DNA from: Mycolicibacter sp. MU0083
GTDB lineage: Bacteria > Actinomycetota > Actinomycetes > Mycobacteriales > Mycobacteriaceae
Direction: 5' to 3'
Assembly (NCBI RefSeq): GCF_963378075.1
Contig: NZ_OY726394.1
Coordinates: forward strand, 3,534,001 to 3,598,000
Length of the DNA stretch: 64,000 nt
Position numbers and translations under genes: made by a program. Below, piece after piece: positions 28,124 to 36,763 of this stretch. Under the pieces are notes generated by a model. It searched no databases. It was given only the letters and a program-made list of their open reading frames with translations, and was not told the origin of the DNA. How positions within the stretch are numbered: position 1 is the first letter of the stretch; the number at the start of each line of letters is the position of its first letter.

Positions 28124-29365
28124 TTGACCTCAACGCAATCAGCCTGTCCGTTCGGTTCCGGCTTCGACTTCACCGATCCCGACGTCCTCCTGAACGGCAT
28201 GCCGGTCACCGAGTTCGCCGAGCTGCGCAAGACCGCACCGGTCTGGTGGAACGAGCAGCCCTCCCACAGCAACATCTTCGATGACGGCGGCTACTGGGTC
28301 ATCAGCAAACATCAACACATCAAAGAGATCTCCCGCGACAACGACGTGTGGTCGACCAACGCCAAAGGCGCGGTCATGCGCCTGCCCGATGGCATCACCG
28401 GCGACCAGTTGGACCTGACCAAGGCGCTGCTGATCAACCACGACCCGCCCGAGCACACCCGGCTGCGCAAGCTGGTGTCGCGCCTGTTCACCCCGAAGTC
28501 GGTCGGCGCGCTGGAGGCCAAGCTGGCCGCCTCGGCCCGCGAGATCGTGGCGGCCGCCGCCGCGAAGGACAGCGGCAATTTCGTCGACGACATCGCGATG
28601 CAACTGCCGCTGCTGGCCATCGCCGATCTGATCGGGGTCCCCGAGGCCGATCGGGAGAAGCTGTTCCACTGGACGAACTCGATCATGAACACCGACGACC
28701 CGGATTTCGACGTCGATCCGACCATGGCCAACGCCGAGCTGATGGGCTACGCCTACACCATGGCCGAGCAGCGGCGGCAGTGCCCGGCCGACGACATCGT
28801 CACCCGCCTGGTGCAGGCCGACATGGACGGCGAATCGCTGGGCGAGACCGAGTTCGCGTTCTTCGTGATCCTGTTGGCGGTGGCGGGCAACGAGACCACG
28901 CGCAACGCGATCACGCACGGCATCAACGCATTCGCGGAGAACCCCGAGCAGTGGGAGCTGTACAAGAAGCAGCGGCCGGCCACCGCCGTCGACGAGATCG
29001 TCCGCTGGGCGACCCCGGTGCACTGCTTCCAGCGCACCGCCAAGGTGGACACCGAGGTCGGCGGCGTGGCGATCGCACAGGGCCAGCGGGTCGGCCTGTT
29101 CTACAGTTCGGCCAACTACGACGAAGACGTATTCGATCGGCCGTTCGAATTCGACATCCTGCGCGACCCCAACCCGCACCTGGCGTTCGGCGGCCAGGGC
29201 ACCCACTACTGCATCGGTGCGAACCTCGCGCGCATGGAGATCCGGTTGATCTTCGACGAGATCGCTGGTCAGCTGCCGGATATCAGCAAGATCGCCGAGC
29301 CCCAGCGGCTGCGCTCCGGATGGATCAACGGCATCAAGGATCTGCAGGTCGCCTACCACGCGTAG
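28124..29365 (+). CDS. Cytochrome P450 (CYP125/142-related type)
   Basis: The protein has 413 residues and begins TSTQSACPFGSGFDFTDPDV. It has the I-helix LAVAGNETTRNAITHG, the ExxR-type segment DEIVRWATPVHCFQRTA and the heme loop FGGQGTHYCIGANLARMEI, which recalls sterol-type P450s of mycobacteria such as CYP125 and CYP142. I choose the TTG at 28124, with AAAGG 8 nt upstream. A GTG at 28115 is in frame. Exact CYP family and substrate are not assignable by eye. Redox partners may be the nearby ferredoxins. Confidence 0.87.
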   Translation: MTSTQSACPFGSGFDFTDPDVLLNGMPVTEFAELRKTAPVWWNEQPSHSNIFDDGGYWVISKHQHIKEISRDNDVWSTNAKGAVMRLPDGITGDQLDLTKALLINHDPPEHTRLRKLVSRLFTPKSVGALEAKLAASAREIVAAAAAKDSGNFVDDIAMQLPLLAIADLIGVPEADREKLFHWTNSIMNTDDPDFDVDPTMANAELMGYAYTMAEQRRQCPADDIVTRLVQADMDGESLGETEFAFFVILLAVAGNETTRNAITHGINAFAENPEQWELYKKQRPATAVDEIVRWATPVHCFQRTAKVDTEVGGVAIAQGQRVGLFYSSANYDEDVFDRPFEFDILRDPNPHLAFGGQGTHYCIGANLARMEIRLIFDEIAGQLPDISKIAEPQRLRSGWINGIKDLQVAYHA

Positions 29366-29468
29366 GCCGACGGGTGGGACGCTTCCCGCCGCCGGTTAGC
29401 GGGTTATAGGGTGCGAAGCAGTGGACTGCCAGACGTCCCGAGATATTCAAAAGGAAAGCAGGTTTGCG

Positions 29469-30596
29469 GTGAAGACAAAGGGTGCGTTGCTCTGGGAGTT
29501 CAACAAGCCGTGGTCGGTCGAGGAGATCGAGATCGGTGAGCCTCAGAAGGACGAGGTGAAGATCCAGATGGAGGCGGCCGGCATGTGCCACTCCGACCAC
29601 CACCTGATGACCGGCAGCATCCCGATGGCCGGCTTCCCCGTCCTGGGCGGACACGAGGGCGCGGGCATCGTCACCGAGGTCGGCCCCGGCGTCGAAGGCC
29701 TGGAGCCCGGCGACCACGTGGTGCTGTCCTTCATCCCGTCGTGTGGCACCTGTCCGACCTGTCAGTCCGGCCTGCGCAACCTGTGCGACCTGGGCGCCGG
29801 ACTGCTCAACGGCGTGGCCGTCAGCGACGGCACCTTCCGCATCCACGCCCGCGGCCAGGGCGTCTACCCGATGACCCTGCTGGGCACGTTCTCGCCGTGG
29901 ATGGTGGTGCACAAGTCCTCGGTGGTCAAGATCGACCCGTCGATTCCGTTCGAGGTGGCCTGCCTGGTGGGTTGCGGTGTCACCACCGGTTACGGCTCGG
30001 CCGTCCGCAGCGCGGACATCCGCCCCGGTGACGACGTCGCGGTCGTCGGCGTCGGCGGCGTCGGCATGTCGGCCCTGCAGGGTGCGGTCAACGCCGGTGC
30101 CCGCAACATCTTCGTCATCGACCCGGTGGAGTGGAAGCGCGACCAGGCCCTGAAGTTCGGCGCCACCCACGTCTACCCGGACATCTTCGCCGCGATGGGC
30201 GGAATGATGGAGGTCACCCACGGCCTGATGGCCCAGAAGGTGATCGTGACCGTCGGTGAGGTGCACGGCGCCGACATCGACAACTACATGATCCTGACCG
30301 CCAAGGGCGGCACCTGCGTGCTGACCGCCATGGGTTCCATGCTCGACAACCAGGTGACGCTGAACCTGGCGATGCTGACGCTGCTGCAGAAGAACCTGCA
30401 GGGCACCCTGTTCGGCGGCGGCAACCCGCAGTACGACATCCCGCAACTGCTGTCGATGTACGCGGCCGGCAAGCTGAACCTCGATGACATGGTGACCCGC
30501 CAGTACAAGCTGGAGCAGATCAACGAGGGCTACCAGGACATGGTGGACGGTAAGAACATCCGCGGCATCATCCGCTACACCGACGCGGACCGCTAA
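29469..30596 (+). CDS. adhB: Zinc-containing alcohol dehydrogenase AdhB (NDMA-dependent type)
   Basis: The protein has 375 residues from the GTG at 29469, starting KTKGALLWEFNKPWSVEEIE. Catalytic zinc ligands appear in GMCHSDHHLMTG and GGHEGAG. The structural zinc site is CGTCPTCQSGLRNLC. The NAD site is VVGVGGVGMSALQGA. It oxidises alcohols to aldehydes in the cytosol. The length equals Mtb AdhB (Rv0761c) as remembered. An upstream in-frame extension to 29421 lacks support. A perfect 18-bp hairpin follows. Confidence 0.92.
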   Translation: MKTKGALLWEFNKPWSVEEIEIGEPQKDEVKIQMEAAGMCHSDHHLMTGSIPMAGFPVLGGHEGAGIVTEVGPGVEGLEPGDHVVLSFIPSCGTCPTCQSGLRNLCDLGAGLLNGVAVSDGTFRIHARGQGVYPMTLLGTFSPWMVVHKSSVVKIDPSIPFEVACLVGCGVTTGYGSAVRSADIRPGDDVAVVGVGGVGMSALQGAVNAGARNIFVIDPVEWKRDQALKFGATHVYPDIFAAMGGMMEVTHGLMAQKVIVTVGEVHGADIDNYMILTAKGGTCVLTAMGSMLDNQVTLNLAMLTLLQKNLQGTLFGGGNPQYDIPQLLSMYAAGKLNLDDMVTRQYKLEQINEGYQDMVDGKNIRGIIRYTDADR

Positions 30597-30606
30597 ATCA
30601 TCGGTT

Positions 30607-30661
30607 GACTCTGCGCTGAGGGCGACGAAGTGCGAGAAGCACCCGCCCTCAGCGCAGAGTC
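30607..30661. terminator. Bidirectional terminator, perfect 18-bp inverted repeat
   Basis: GACTCTGCGCTGAGGGCG (30607-30624) and CGCCCTCAGCGCAGAGTC (30644-30661) match exactly, around a 19-nt loop. It fills the 74-bp gap between the convergent adhB and YceI genes and can end both transcripts. There is no U-tract. The perfect match over 18 bp is unusual for a simple terminator. Confidence 0.75.
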
Positions 30662-30670
30662 ATCGCAGTA

Positions 30671-31201
30671 CTAGGCCTTCCGGAACACCAGATTGGCCTT
30701 GAGCCTGGTCTTGTTGCCGACCATGCCCAGAAAGTTTCCCTCCACCGCGAACTGCTTGCGGGTGACGGTCGCCTCGGTGGTCAGCCGTACGCCGCCGTCG
30801 TCGAGCGGGGACACCTCGACCTTGAGCGGCAACGGCCCGGTGATGCCCTTGACGGTCAGGTGCGCGTCCAGTCGGGCGACATCACCGCTGCCCGGTTCGC
30901 CGCCGTTGACCACCACGGTGATATCGGGATAGTGCTCGGTGTTGAAGAAGTTCGACCGACGTAGGTCGTGATCGCGCGTGCCCAGGCCGGTGCTGATCGA
31001 TGCCGCCTTGATATCGATTCGGCCCGACACCGTCTTGGCGTCCTTGATCTCGCCGGTGCCGCTGAATTCGGTGAACGATCCGCGGACCTTCAGCGCGCCC
31101 CACATGGTGCCGTTCTCGAATCGGATGCTCGAATCCCCGGTATCCAGGTTCCAGGTTCCGATAGCGTCGGGATTGCCGAGAAATGCTGCTACAGATGACA
31201 T
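30671..31201 (-). CDS. YceI family protein
   Basis: The protein has 176 residues and contains the YceI signature order: GTWNLDTGDSSIRF, STGLGTRDHDLRRSNFFNTE, YPDITVVVNGG, then a beta-rich second half with LTVKGITGPLPLKVEV. YceI proteins form a lipocalin-like barrel that binds polyisoprenoids. This copy has no signal peptide and so should be cytosolic. AGGAG lies 6 nt before the ATG. In Mtb, from memory, the gene at this place (Rv0760c) is an NTF2-like protein, so the neighbourhood differs here. Confidence 0.88.
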   Translation of the reverse strand: MSSVAAFLGNPDAIGTWNLDTGDSSIRFENGTMWGALKVRGSFTEFSGTGEIKDAKTVSGRIDIKAASISTGLGTRDHDLRRSNFFNTEHYPDITVVVNGGEPGSGDVARLDAHLTVKGITGPLPLKVEVSPLDDGGVRLTTEATVTRKQFAVEGNFLGMVGNKTRLKANLVFRKA

Positions 31202-31313
31202 CTCATCTCCTCTACCTCAGGCGTTACAGGTCCGCACTACGGGTATCAGCTCAGCGTCGATGATACGCAGTTGCGCCGCGTGAATCCGGGTCTCGGCGCA
31301 TATGCTGAAGCCC

Positions 31314-31718
31314 ATGACCACCGTGTTCACCAAGATCATCAACCGGGAATTGCCGGGCCGATTCGTCTACGAGGACGACGACGTCGTCGCCTTCCTGACC
31401 ATCGAACCGATGACCCAGGGGCACACCTTGGTGGTGCCCCGCGCCGAGATCGACCAGTGGCAGGACGTGGACGGCTCGGTGTTCGCCCGGGTGATGGCGG
31501 TCTCGCAACAGATCGGCAAGGCGGTCTGCCGGGCGTTCGACACCGAGCGCGCCGGGATGATCATCGCCGGCCTGGAGGTCCCGCACCTGCACGTTCACGT
31601 CTTCCCGACCCGCAGCCTGTCCGACTTCGGATTCGCCGGCGTGGACCGGAACCCATCGCCGGAGTCCCTCGACGAGGCGCAGGCCAAAATCAAGGCCGCC
31701 CTGGCCGAACTCGCCTGA
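31314..31718 (+). CDS. HIT family protein (Rv0759c-like)
   Basis: The protein has 134 residues from the ATG at 31314 ([20 protein letters not shown]). An ATG at 31302 would add four residues. The histidine triad is PHLHVHVFP, with the substrate region [14 protein letters not shown] proteins hydrolyse nucleotide conjugates such as AMP-lysine or diadenosine polyphosphates. Its stop is only 3 bp from the convergent phoR stop. The same phoR-HIT pairing occurs in Mtb. Confidence 0.9.
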   Translation: MTTVFTKIINRELPGRFVYEDDDVVAFLTIEPMTQGHTLVVPRAEIDQWQDVDGSVFARVMAVSQQIGKAVCRAFDTERAGMIIAGLEVPHLHVHVFPTRSLSDFGFAGVDRNPSPESLDEAQAKIKAALAELA

Positions 31719-31721
31719 CGC

Positions 31722-33185
31722 TCAGAGGATTTCAGCAGGCACCTCCGCGGCGGGAATCTCCGCTCCGGAGTGCCGCGGCAGCATCACCCGGAACGTGCAG
31801 CCCTGCCCGGGGGTAGAGGTCGCCGTGACACGGCCGTGGTGCGCCCGGGTCAACGAGTCGACGATCGACAACCCCAGCCCGGTGCCGCCGCTGGCGCGCG
31901 CCCGCGACGAGTCGGTGCGGAAGAAGCGTTCGAAGACCCGCTCCAGGTCCTGGGCGTCCATCCCGGGCCCCTCGTCGATGACCTCCAGGACCGCGTCGGG
32001 CCCCTCGGTGCCGACCCGCACGGTGATCGCGGTTCCGTCGGGGGTGTGTTCCAGCGCGTTGGACACCAGGTTGCTCAACACCTGCCGCAGGCGGGCTTCG
32101 TCGCCGAGCACCTCCGGTGTGCCGGGCCCGTCGAAGACCTGCAATTCGATGGGCCGGTTCGGTGCGATGGCCCGGGCGTCGTGGACCGCGTCGGTGGCCA
32201 GCACCAGCAGATCGACCCAGCCCTGCTCCAGCGGACGCTGGGCGTCGGTGCGGGCCAGCAGCAGCAGATCCTCGACCAGCAATCCCATCCGGCCGGCTTC
32301 GCTTTCGATCCGCGACATCAGCAGTTCGACGTCCCGGGCCGCGCCCTGCCGGTACAGCTCCGCGAAGCCGCGGATCGTGGTCAGCGGGGTTCGCAGTTCG
32401 TGACTGGCATCGGTGATGAACCGGCGCATCCGTTCCTCCGAGATGCGCGCGCTGTCCGCCGAGGCCGCCGTGGCCGCCACGGCCTCCTGGATCTGGGCCA
32501 GCATGCCGTTGAGCGCCAGGGTCAGCCGACCGACCTCGGTGCGTGGATCGCGTTCGGGCACGCGACGATCCAATTGCCCCGCGGCGATCGCCGCAGCGGT
32601 CTGCTCGACTTCGGTCAACGGCCGCAGGCTGCGATTGACCACCACGTAGCCGGCCGCTCCCAGCACCACCAGGACCCCGACGCCGATCGCCATCCGCGAC
32701 CACGCCAGGTAGCGCAGCGTGGCCCGCGGATCGGACAGATCCCGGGCCACGGTGATCAGCCGGCCGTTCTCGCCGTGTACCGACAGCGCCCGCCATTGCA
32801 CGCCGGATCCGTCCACCGAGCCGATCGTGACCGGAACCGACCCCACGTCGTTGTCCGGCGGCAGCAGCGGCTCGGCGTTCTGGTCGTTGACGACCGTCCA
32901 GATGCTGCCGTCGGGGTCGACGTCGCGAACGTAGAAGCTGGTCGGCGGGCGGCCGGGATTGGGGTCTTCGCCTTCCCGGGAGGGCAGTCGGCCGCGTTGT
33001 TCCAGCGCCCAACCGTGCGCGGCGTCGATGAGCGTGGCATCGATCCGACTGATCAGCCGGTGCCGCAGGATCGTGGTCACGGCGTATCCCTGCGCCAACA
33101 GTCCGATGGCGACCATCGCCAAGGTCGCCGCGACCAGGCTGACCCGCAGCGGCAGGATGTCCCGAAGGGGCTTGACGGTCTCCAT
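31722..33185 (-). CDS. phoR: Sensor histidine kinase PhoR
   Basis: The protein has 487 residues. The N-terminal helix is about residues 14-38, followed by an extracytoplasmic sensor region of about 125 residues, a second helix (about 168-186), HAMP, and the H-box DASHELRTPLTT. N-box NLVSNALEHTPDG, G1 DEGPGMD, F-box FERFFR and G2 GGTGLGLSI follow. It autophosphorylates on the H-box histidine and passes phosphate to PhoP. In Mtb the pair controls cell-wall lipids, acid response and ESX-1 secretion. It lies 47 bp downstream of phoP. Confidence 0.95.
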   Translation of the reverse strand: METVKPLRDILPLRVSLVAATLAMVAIGLLAQGYAVTTILRHRLISRIDATLIDAAHGWALEQRGRLPSREGEDPNPGRPPTSFYVRDVDPDGSIWTVVNDQNAEPLLPPDNDVGSVPVTIGSVDGSGVQWRALSVHGENGRLITVARDLSDPRATLRYLAWSRMAIGVGVLVVLGAAGYVVVNRSLRPLTEVEQTAAAIAAGQLDRRVPERDPRTEVGRLTLALNGMLAQIQEAVAATAASADSARISEERMRRFITDASHELRTPLTTIRGFAELYRQGAARDVELLMSRIESEAGRMGLLVEDLLLLARTDAQRPLEQGWVDLLVLATDAVHDARAIAPNRPIELQVFDGPGTPEVLGDEARLRQVLSNLVSNALEHTPDGTAITVRVGTEGPDAVLEVIDEGPGMDAQDLERVFERFFRTDSSRARASGGTGLGLSIVDSLTRAHHGRVTATSTPGQGCTFRVMLPRHSGAEIPAAEVPAEIL

Positions 33186-33232
33186 CTGTGCCGCCCTATA
33201 CCGCGATTCCGGCCGTCATCGGCGGACGTCGT

Positions 33233-33952
33233 TCATCGTGGCTCCCGAAGCACGTAGCCGACCCCCCGCAGTGTGTGCAGCAGCCGCTTCTCCCCGGTGT
33301 CGATCTTGCGCCGCAGATAGGAGACATAGGACTCCACGACGTTGACGTCGCCGCCGAAGTCGTAACGCCAGACGTGGTCGAGGATCTTCGGCTTGCTCAA
33401 CACGGTGCCGGCATTGATCACGAAGTACCGCAGCAGTGTGAACTCGGTCGGCGACAGCGACACGGGCTGACCGGCTTTCCACACCTCGTGGGTGTCCTCG
33501 TCGAGTTCGATGTCGGCGAAGGTCAGCCGGGAGTTGCGCGGTTCCTGGGCGCCCTTGCCGGCGCGGCGCAGGATCACCCGCAGTCGGGCGACCACCTCTT
33601 CCAGGCTGAACGGTTTGGTGACGTAGTCGTCGCCCCCGAGGGTCAGCCCGGTGATCTTGTCCTGCAGCGAATCACGGGCGGTCAGAAACAGCGCCGGGGC
33701 GTCGATGCCGTCGGCCCGCAGCCTCCGCAGCACGCCGAAGCCGTCCATCCCGGGCATCATCACGTCGAGGATCACCGCGTCGGGCCGAACCTCACGCGCA
33801 CGGTCCAGCGCCGCCGGTCCGCTGGAGGCGGTGTGAACCTCGAAACCCTGGAATTTCAGGCTCACCGACAGCAGTTCGACGATGTTCGTCTCATCGTCGA
33901 CGACGAGAACTCGGGCCTCCGGTGCGGCGTCCTGCGCAGCTGTTGCTCCCAT
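33233..33952 (-). CDS. phoP: Response regulator PhoP
   Basis: The protein has 239 residues from the ATG at 33952 (GATAAQDAAPEARVLVVDDE). The receiver domain has VVDDE, the phospho-acceptor Asp in DAVILDVMMPG and Lys in DDYVTKPF. The C-terminal winged-helix ends GGDVNVVESYVSYLRRKIDT. From residue 12 on it is almost the same as Mtb PhoP as I remember it. The frame stays open to a TTG at 34015, but a PhoP-box-like repeat lies inside that extension and GAGGGA precedes the ATG, so I prefer the ATG. It forms an operon with phoR. Confidence 0.95.
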   Translation of the reverse strand: MGATAAQDAAPEARVLVVDDETNIVELLSVSLKFQGFEVHTASSGPAALDRAREVRPDAVILDVMMPGMDGFGVLRRLRADGIDAPALFLTARDSLQDKITGLTLGGDDYVTKPFSLEEVVARLRVILRRAGKGAQEPRNSRLTFADIELDEDTHEVWKAGQPVSLSPTEFTLLRYFVINAGTVLSKPKILDHVWRYDFGGDVNVVESYVSYLRRKIDTGEKRLLHTLRGVGYVLREPR

Positions 33953-33996
33953 AACGTCAATTCCCTCGCGGGCGGGTGAAAATGGCCTGGATATCG

Positions 33997-34014
33997 GCTG
34001 TGCGTTTGTTGTCA
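33997..34014 (-). promoter_or_regulatory. PhoP-box-like direct repeat upstream of phoP
   Basis: On the minus strand the site reads TGACAAC-AAAC-GCACAGC: two heptamers with 4-nt spacing, 45-62 bp before the phoP ATG. The published Mtb PhoP consensus is TCACAGC-N4-TCACAGC. The second half has one mismatch and the first two. It would allow autoregulation and could act on the divergent gene at 34061. Confidence 0.55.
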
Positions 34015-34060
34015 ATCAATCTAGCCGATCGATGCTTCCACTCCCCCTTAGACTGACCTG

Positions 34061-34816
34061 GTGAGCCTGGTCAAGCAGTTGATCGCCGCGTCCACCACCC
34101 CGGCGCGGATCGGTCTGTCCGTCGCCGATGCGGGACTCAGCGTCGCCGGCGCGGCGCTCGGATTCGCCCGCCAAGCCCTCGGCGAGGCCGGGAAGCAGGA
34201 CACGGCGGGTTCCATGGCCCACATGCTGGGCCTGGACGACGCCATCGCCCGAGCGAACCGGCTGGCCAAGCTGATGGACGACGACGCGCCGCTGGGACGT
34301 GCGCTGGCACCCGGCGGCCCGGTGGACCGACTGCTGGCGCCGGGCGGACTCGTAGACCAGTTGACCGGCCCGGGCGGCGTGCTCGACCGGCTCACCGCCG
34401 ACGGCGGCGGGCTGCAGCGGGCCCTGCAACCCGGCGGCCTGGTGGATCAACTGACCGACGAGGACGGACTCATCGAGCGGTTGCTGGCCGAAGACGGGCT
34501 GGCGGACCGACTGCTGGCCGAAGGCGGCCTGATCGACACGCTCACCGCCCGCAACGGTCCACTCGAGCAGCTCGCCGGTGTCGCCGACACCCTGGGCCGG
34601 CTGGCCCCGGGCATGGAAGCCCTCGAGCCGGCGATCGAGACGCTGCAGGAGGCGGTGATCGCGCTGACGCTGGTGGTCAACCCGCTGAGCAACATCGCCG
34701 AGCGCATTCCGCTGCTGCCGCGCCGCAGCGGCCGGCGCAGCGGTTCCCGCACCGTGCGGTCCGCACGGGTGATCGACCAGGACCCGACAGATCCGCCGAG
34801 TTCAGCCCCTCAATAG
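34061..34816 (+). CDS. Protein with ten 10-residue repeats (Rv0756c-like position)
   Basis: The protein has 251 residues and starts at a GTG (SLVKQLIAASTTPARIGLSV). Residues 73-172 consist of ten decapeptides in exact register, such as APGGPVDRLL, APGGLVDQLT, DEDGLIERLL and AEGGLIDTLT, with leucine at positions 9 or 10 and glycine near position 3-4. The N-terminus is an alanine/glycine-rich helix and the C-terminus is basic (LPRRSGRRSGSRTVRSARV). No enzyme motif is seen. The repeats suggest a solenoid or membrane-associated surface. It is divergent from phoP, as an uncharacterised gene is in Mtb. Confidence 0.78.
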   Translation: MSLVKQLIAASTTPARIGLSVADAGLSVAGAALGFARQALGEAGKQDTAGSMAHMLGLDDAIARANRLAKLMDDDAPLGRALAPGGPVDRLLAPGGLVDQLTGPGGVLDRLTADGGGLQRALQPGGLVDQLTDEDGLIERLLAEDGLADRLLAEGGLIDTLTARNGPLEQLAGVADTLGRLAPGMEALEPAIETLQEAVIALTLVVNPLSNIAERIPLLPRRSGRRSGSRTVRSARVIDQDPTDPPSSAPQ

Positions 34817-34861
34817 GACCGGCCAGTCACAGTTGGGACATACGAGCCAGAGCCGTGATGG

Positions 34862-34934
34862 AGCCGCGTGAGAGACTCGAACTCTCGACATCCGCTTTAC
34901 AAGAGCGACGCTCTACCAACTGAGCTAACGCGGC
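34862..34934 (-). tRNA. tRNA-Thr (anticodon UGU)
   Basis: The minus strand folds as a cloverleaf. The acceptor GCCGCGT pairs with ACGCGGC. The D arm is GCTC...GAGC. The anticodon stem is TCGCT/AGCGG with loop CTTGTAA (anticodon TGT). The T arm is GAGAG-TTCGAGT-CTCTC. The discriminator T is followed by an encoded CCA (34861-34859). It reads threonine ACA codons. It stands alone between the repeat-protein gene and the alpha/beta hydrolase. Confidence 0.95.
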
Positions 34935-34997
34935 CGTGGTCGGCTCAATGAGCCACGGCGATTGTACGACGGGCCTGCCGGGGGCACGCCCGCCGGA

Positions 34998-35855
34998 TCA
35001 TCCCCGCCGCAGGAACCCCAGCACCACGTCCTCGAAGGCGTCCTTGGCCTCGATCATGGTCCAGTGCCCGCAGTTGGGGAAGACGTGCACCTCGGCGTCG
35101 GGGATGGTCCGCATCGGGATCAGCGCCATGTCCAGCGGGCTGACCCGGTCATCGCGCCCCCAGGTGACCAGGGTCGGCGTCTTGAGCCGGTGCATCATCG
35201 CCCACGGCAGCGGGCCCTTGGACGCCTGCATCATCTTGGTCATGGCGGTGAAGGCTTCCTTGCCGTACATCCGCCGAGCACTGGCCAGCGTCTCCGGGTC
35301 CGTCGCCAGCGCCCAGCGCTCCTCGATGAGTTCCTCGGTCACCACCGCCGGGTCGTAGACCATCGAGTGCAGCCACCGCACCAGCGCGTCGCGGCTGGGG
35401 TTGTCGACGAAGTCCTGCAGCAACCGGATGCCCTCGGCCGGCCCGGGGCTGAGCAGGTTGGTGCCGATCCCGCCGATGGTCACCAGCTTGCGGACCTTGT
35501 CGGGGTTGCCGATCGCGTAGCCGATGCCGACGCCGCCGCCCATCGAGTTGCCGACGATGCTGAACTGCTCCAGGCCCAGCGCCTCGACGAACGCGGGTAC
35601 GGCGCCGAACGCGGTCACCATCGGGTGTCCACCGAAGTCGTCGCTGACCCCGAACCCGGGGAACTCCAACACCAGGCAACGGAAGTGCTCGGCGAACGCC
35701 GGCAGCACGCCCCGGTAGTTGCGCCACCCGGTCACCCCCGGCCCGGACCCGTGCAGCAACAGCAGCGTCGGGCCTTCACCGGCCTCGTGGTAGCGCAGTA
35801 CGCCCTGCTCGGTGGTGATTTCGCGCAGCGTCTCGTCGTGGCTCAGCTCAGTCAT
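34998..35855 (-). CDS. Alpha/beta hydrolase of the meta-cleavage product hydrolase type (BphD/HsaD-like)
   Basis: The protein has 285 residues. It has the oxyanion region LLLLHGSGPGVTGWRNY, the nucleophile GNSMGGGVGIGYA, the acid in WGRDDRVSP and the histidine in NCGHWTMIEA. This pattern is typical of C-C bond hydrolases that split ring-cleavage products, such as HsaD in steroid degradation, but esters are also possible substrates. It is a cytosolic enzyme. It is first in position from the tRNA and downstream of an SDR and an enoyl-CoA hydratase on the same strand. It might act with the nearby cholesterol genes, which is an inference. Confidence 0.82.
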   Translation of the reverse strand: MTELSHDETLREITTEQGVLRYHEAGEGPTLLLLHGSGPGVTGWRNYRGVLPAFAEHFRCLVLEFPGFGVSDDFGGHPMVTAFGAVPAFVEALGLEQFSIVGNSMGGGVGIGYAIGNPDKVRKLVTIGGIGTNLLSPGPAEGIRLLQDFVDNPSRDALVRWLHSMVYDPAVVTEELIEERWALATDPETLASARRMYGKEAFTAMTKMMQASKGPLPWAMMHRLKTPTLVTWGRDDRVSPLDMALIPMRTIPDAEVHVFPNCGHWTMIEAKDAFEDVVLGFLRRG

Positions 35856-35905
35856 AGTGCGCTCGACAGTAGTTGATCAGGAGGCGACGCCGGTCGATGC
35901 ACCCG

Positions 35906-36739
35906 CTAGTCGGCGACCACGCCCCGCAGTCCGTCGGCGCCGAACGCGGGCTCGAGCATGGCCGAGAAGTCCGGCCCGCGCCGCACGCTCTGGCCGCCGT
36001 CGACGTTGATGACCTGACCGGTGATGAACTCGGCGGCGTCACTGAGCAGGAACAACGTCAGATCGGCGACGTCGTCGACCTCGCCGGCCCGCGGCAACGG
36101 GGTACAGATGCGGTAGTCCTCGCTCAGTTCCGGCGAGCTCAGGATCGGTGCGACGAGCTCGGTCCGGATGAGGCCGGGCCGGATCCCGTTGACCCGCACC
36201 CACGATGCACCCAGTTCGTCGGCGGCCAGCTTCATCAGGTGGTCCAGCGCGGACTTGCTCGGCCCGTAGGCGCCGAACCAGCGGTGGGTGTTGCTGGCCG
36301 CGATCGAGGAGATCCCCACGAACGACCCTCCCCCGCCGCGGACCAGTTCGCGCCCGGCGTGCTTGAGCAGGTACAGCGTGCCGTTGACGTTGAGGTCCAC
36401 CGTGCGCCGCCAGGCCTCGGAATCGATCTGGGTGATCGGCCCGAAGGTCTCGGAGCCACCGGCGCAGTGCACCACCCCGTGCAGGCGCCCCTGCTTGCCC
36501 ACCGCGGCCGCGACGCCGGCGACGACGCTGTCCTCGTCGGTGACATCGGTCGACAGGTAGCGGACGTTGTCGCCGAGTTCGGCTGCCGTCGCCGCGAGCC
36601 GCTCTTCGCTGCGTCCGACGATCAGCACGTCGGCGCCGGCGGCGGCCAGCCCGGCGGCGACCGCCTTGCCGATACCGCTGCCACCCCCGGTGACCAGGTA
36701 GCTACGGTCTGCGAACGAGATTCGGGCTGAAAGCGTCAC
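35906..36739 (-). CDS. Short-chain dehydrogenase/reductase
   Basis: The protein has 277 residues from the GTG at 36739, with AGGAG 5 nt upstream. A GTG two codons earlier overlaps the site. Motifs are TGGGSGIGKAVAAGLA, HCAGG, catalytic Ser in GISSIAAS and Tyr-Lys in YGPSKSAL, and ITGQVINVDGG. It resembles 2,4-dienoyl-CoA reductase-like and steroid SDRs. It lies between the enoyl-CoA hydratase (24 bp) and the hydrolase (50 bp), so the three are a likely operon. Confidence 0.85.
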   Translation of the reverse strand: MTLSARISFADRSYLVTGGGSGIGKAVAAGLAAAGADVLIVGRSEERLAATAAELGDNVRYLSTDVTDEDSVVAGVAAAVGKQGRLHGVVHCAGGSETFGPITQIDSEAWRRTVDLNVNGTLYLLKHAGRELVRGGGGSFVGISSIAASNTHRWFGAYGPSKSALDHLMKLAADELGASWVRVNGIRPGLIRTELVAPILSSPELSEDYRICTPLPRAGEVDDVADLTLFLLSDAAEFITGQVINVDGGQSVRRGPDFSAMLEPAFGADGLRGVVAD

Positions 36740-36763
36740 CTGCACTCCTCTACTTGTGTCTGG

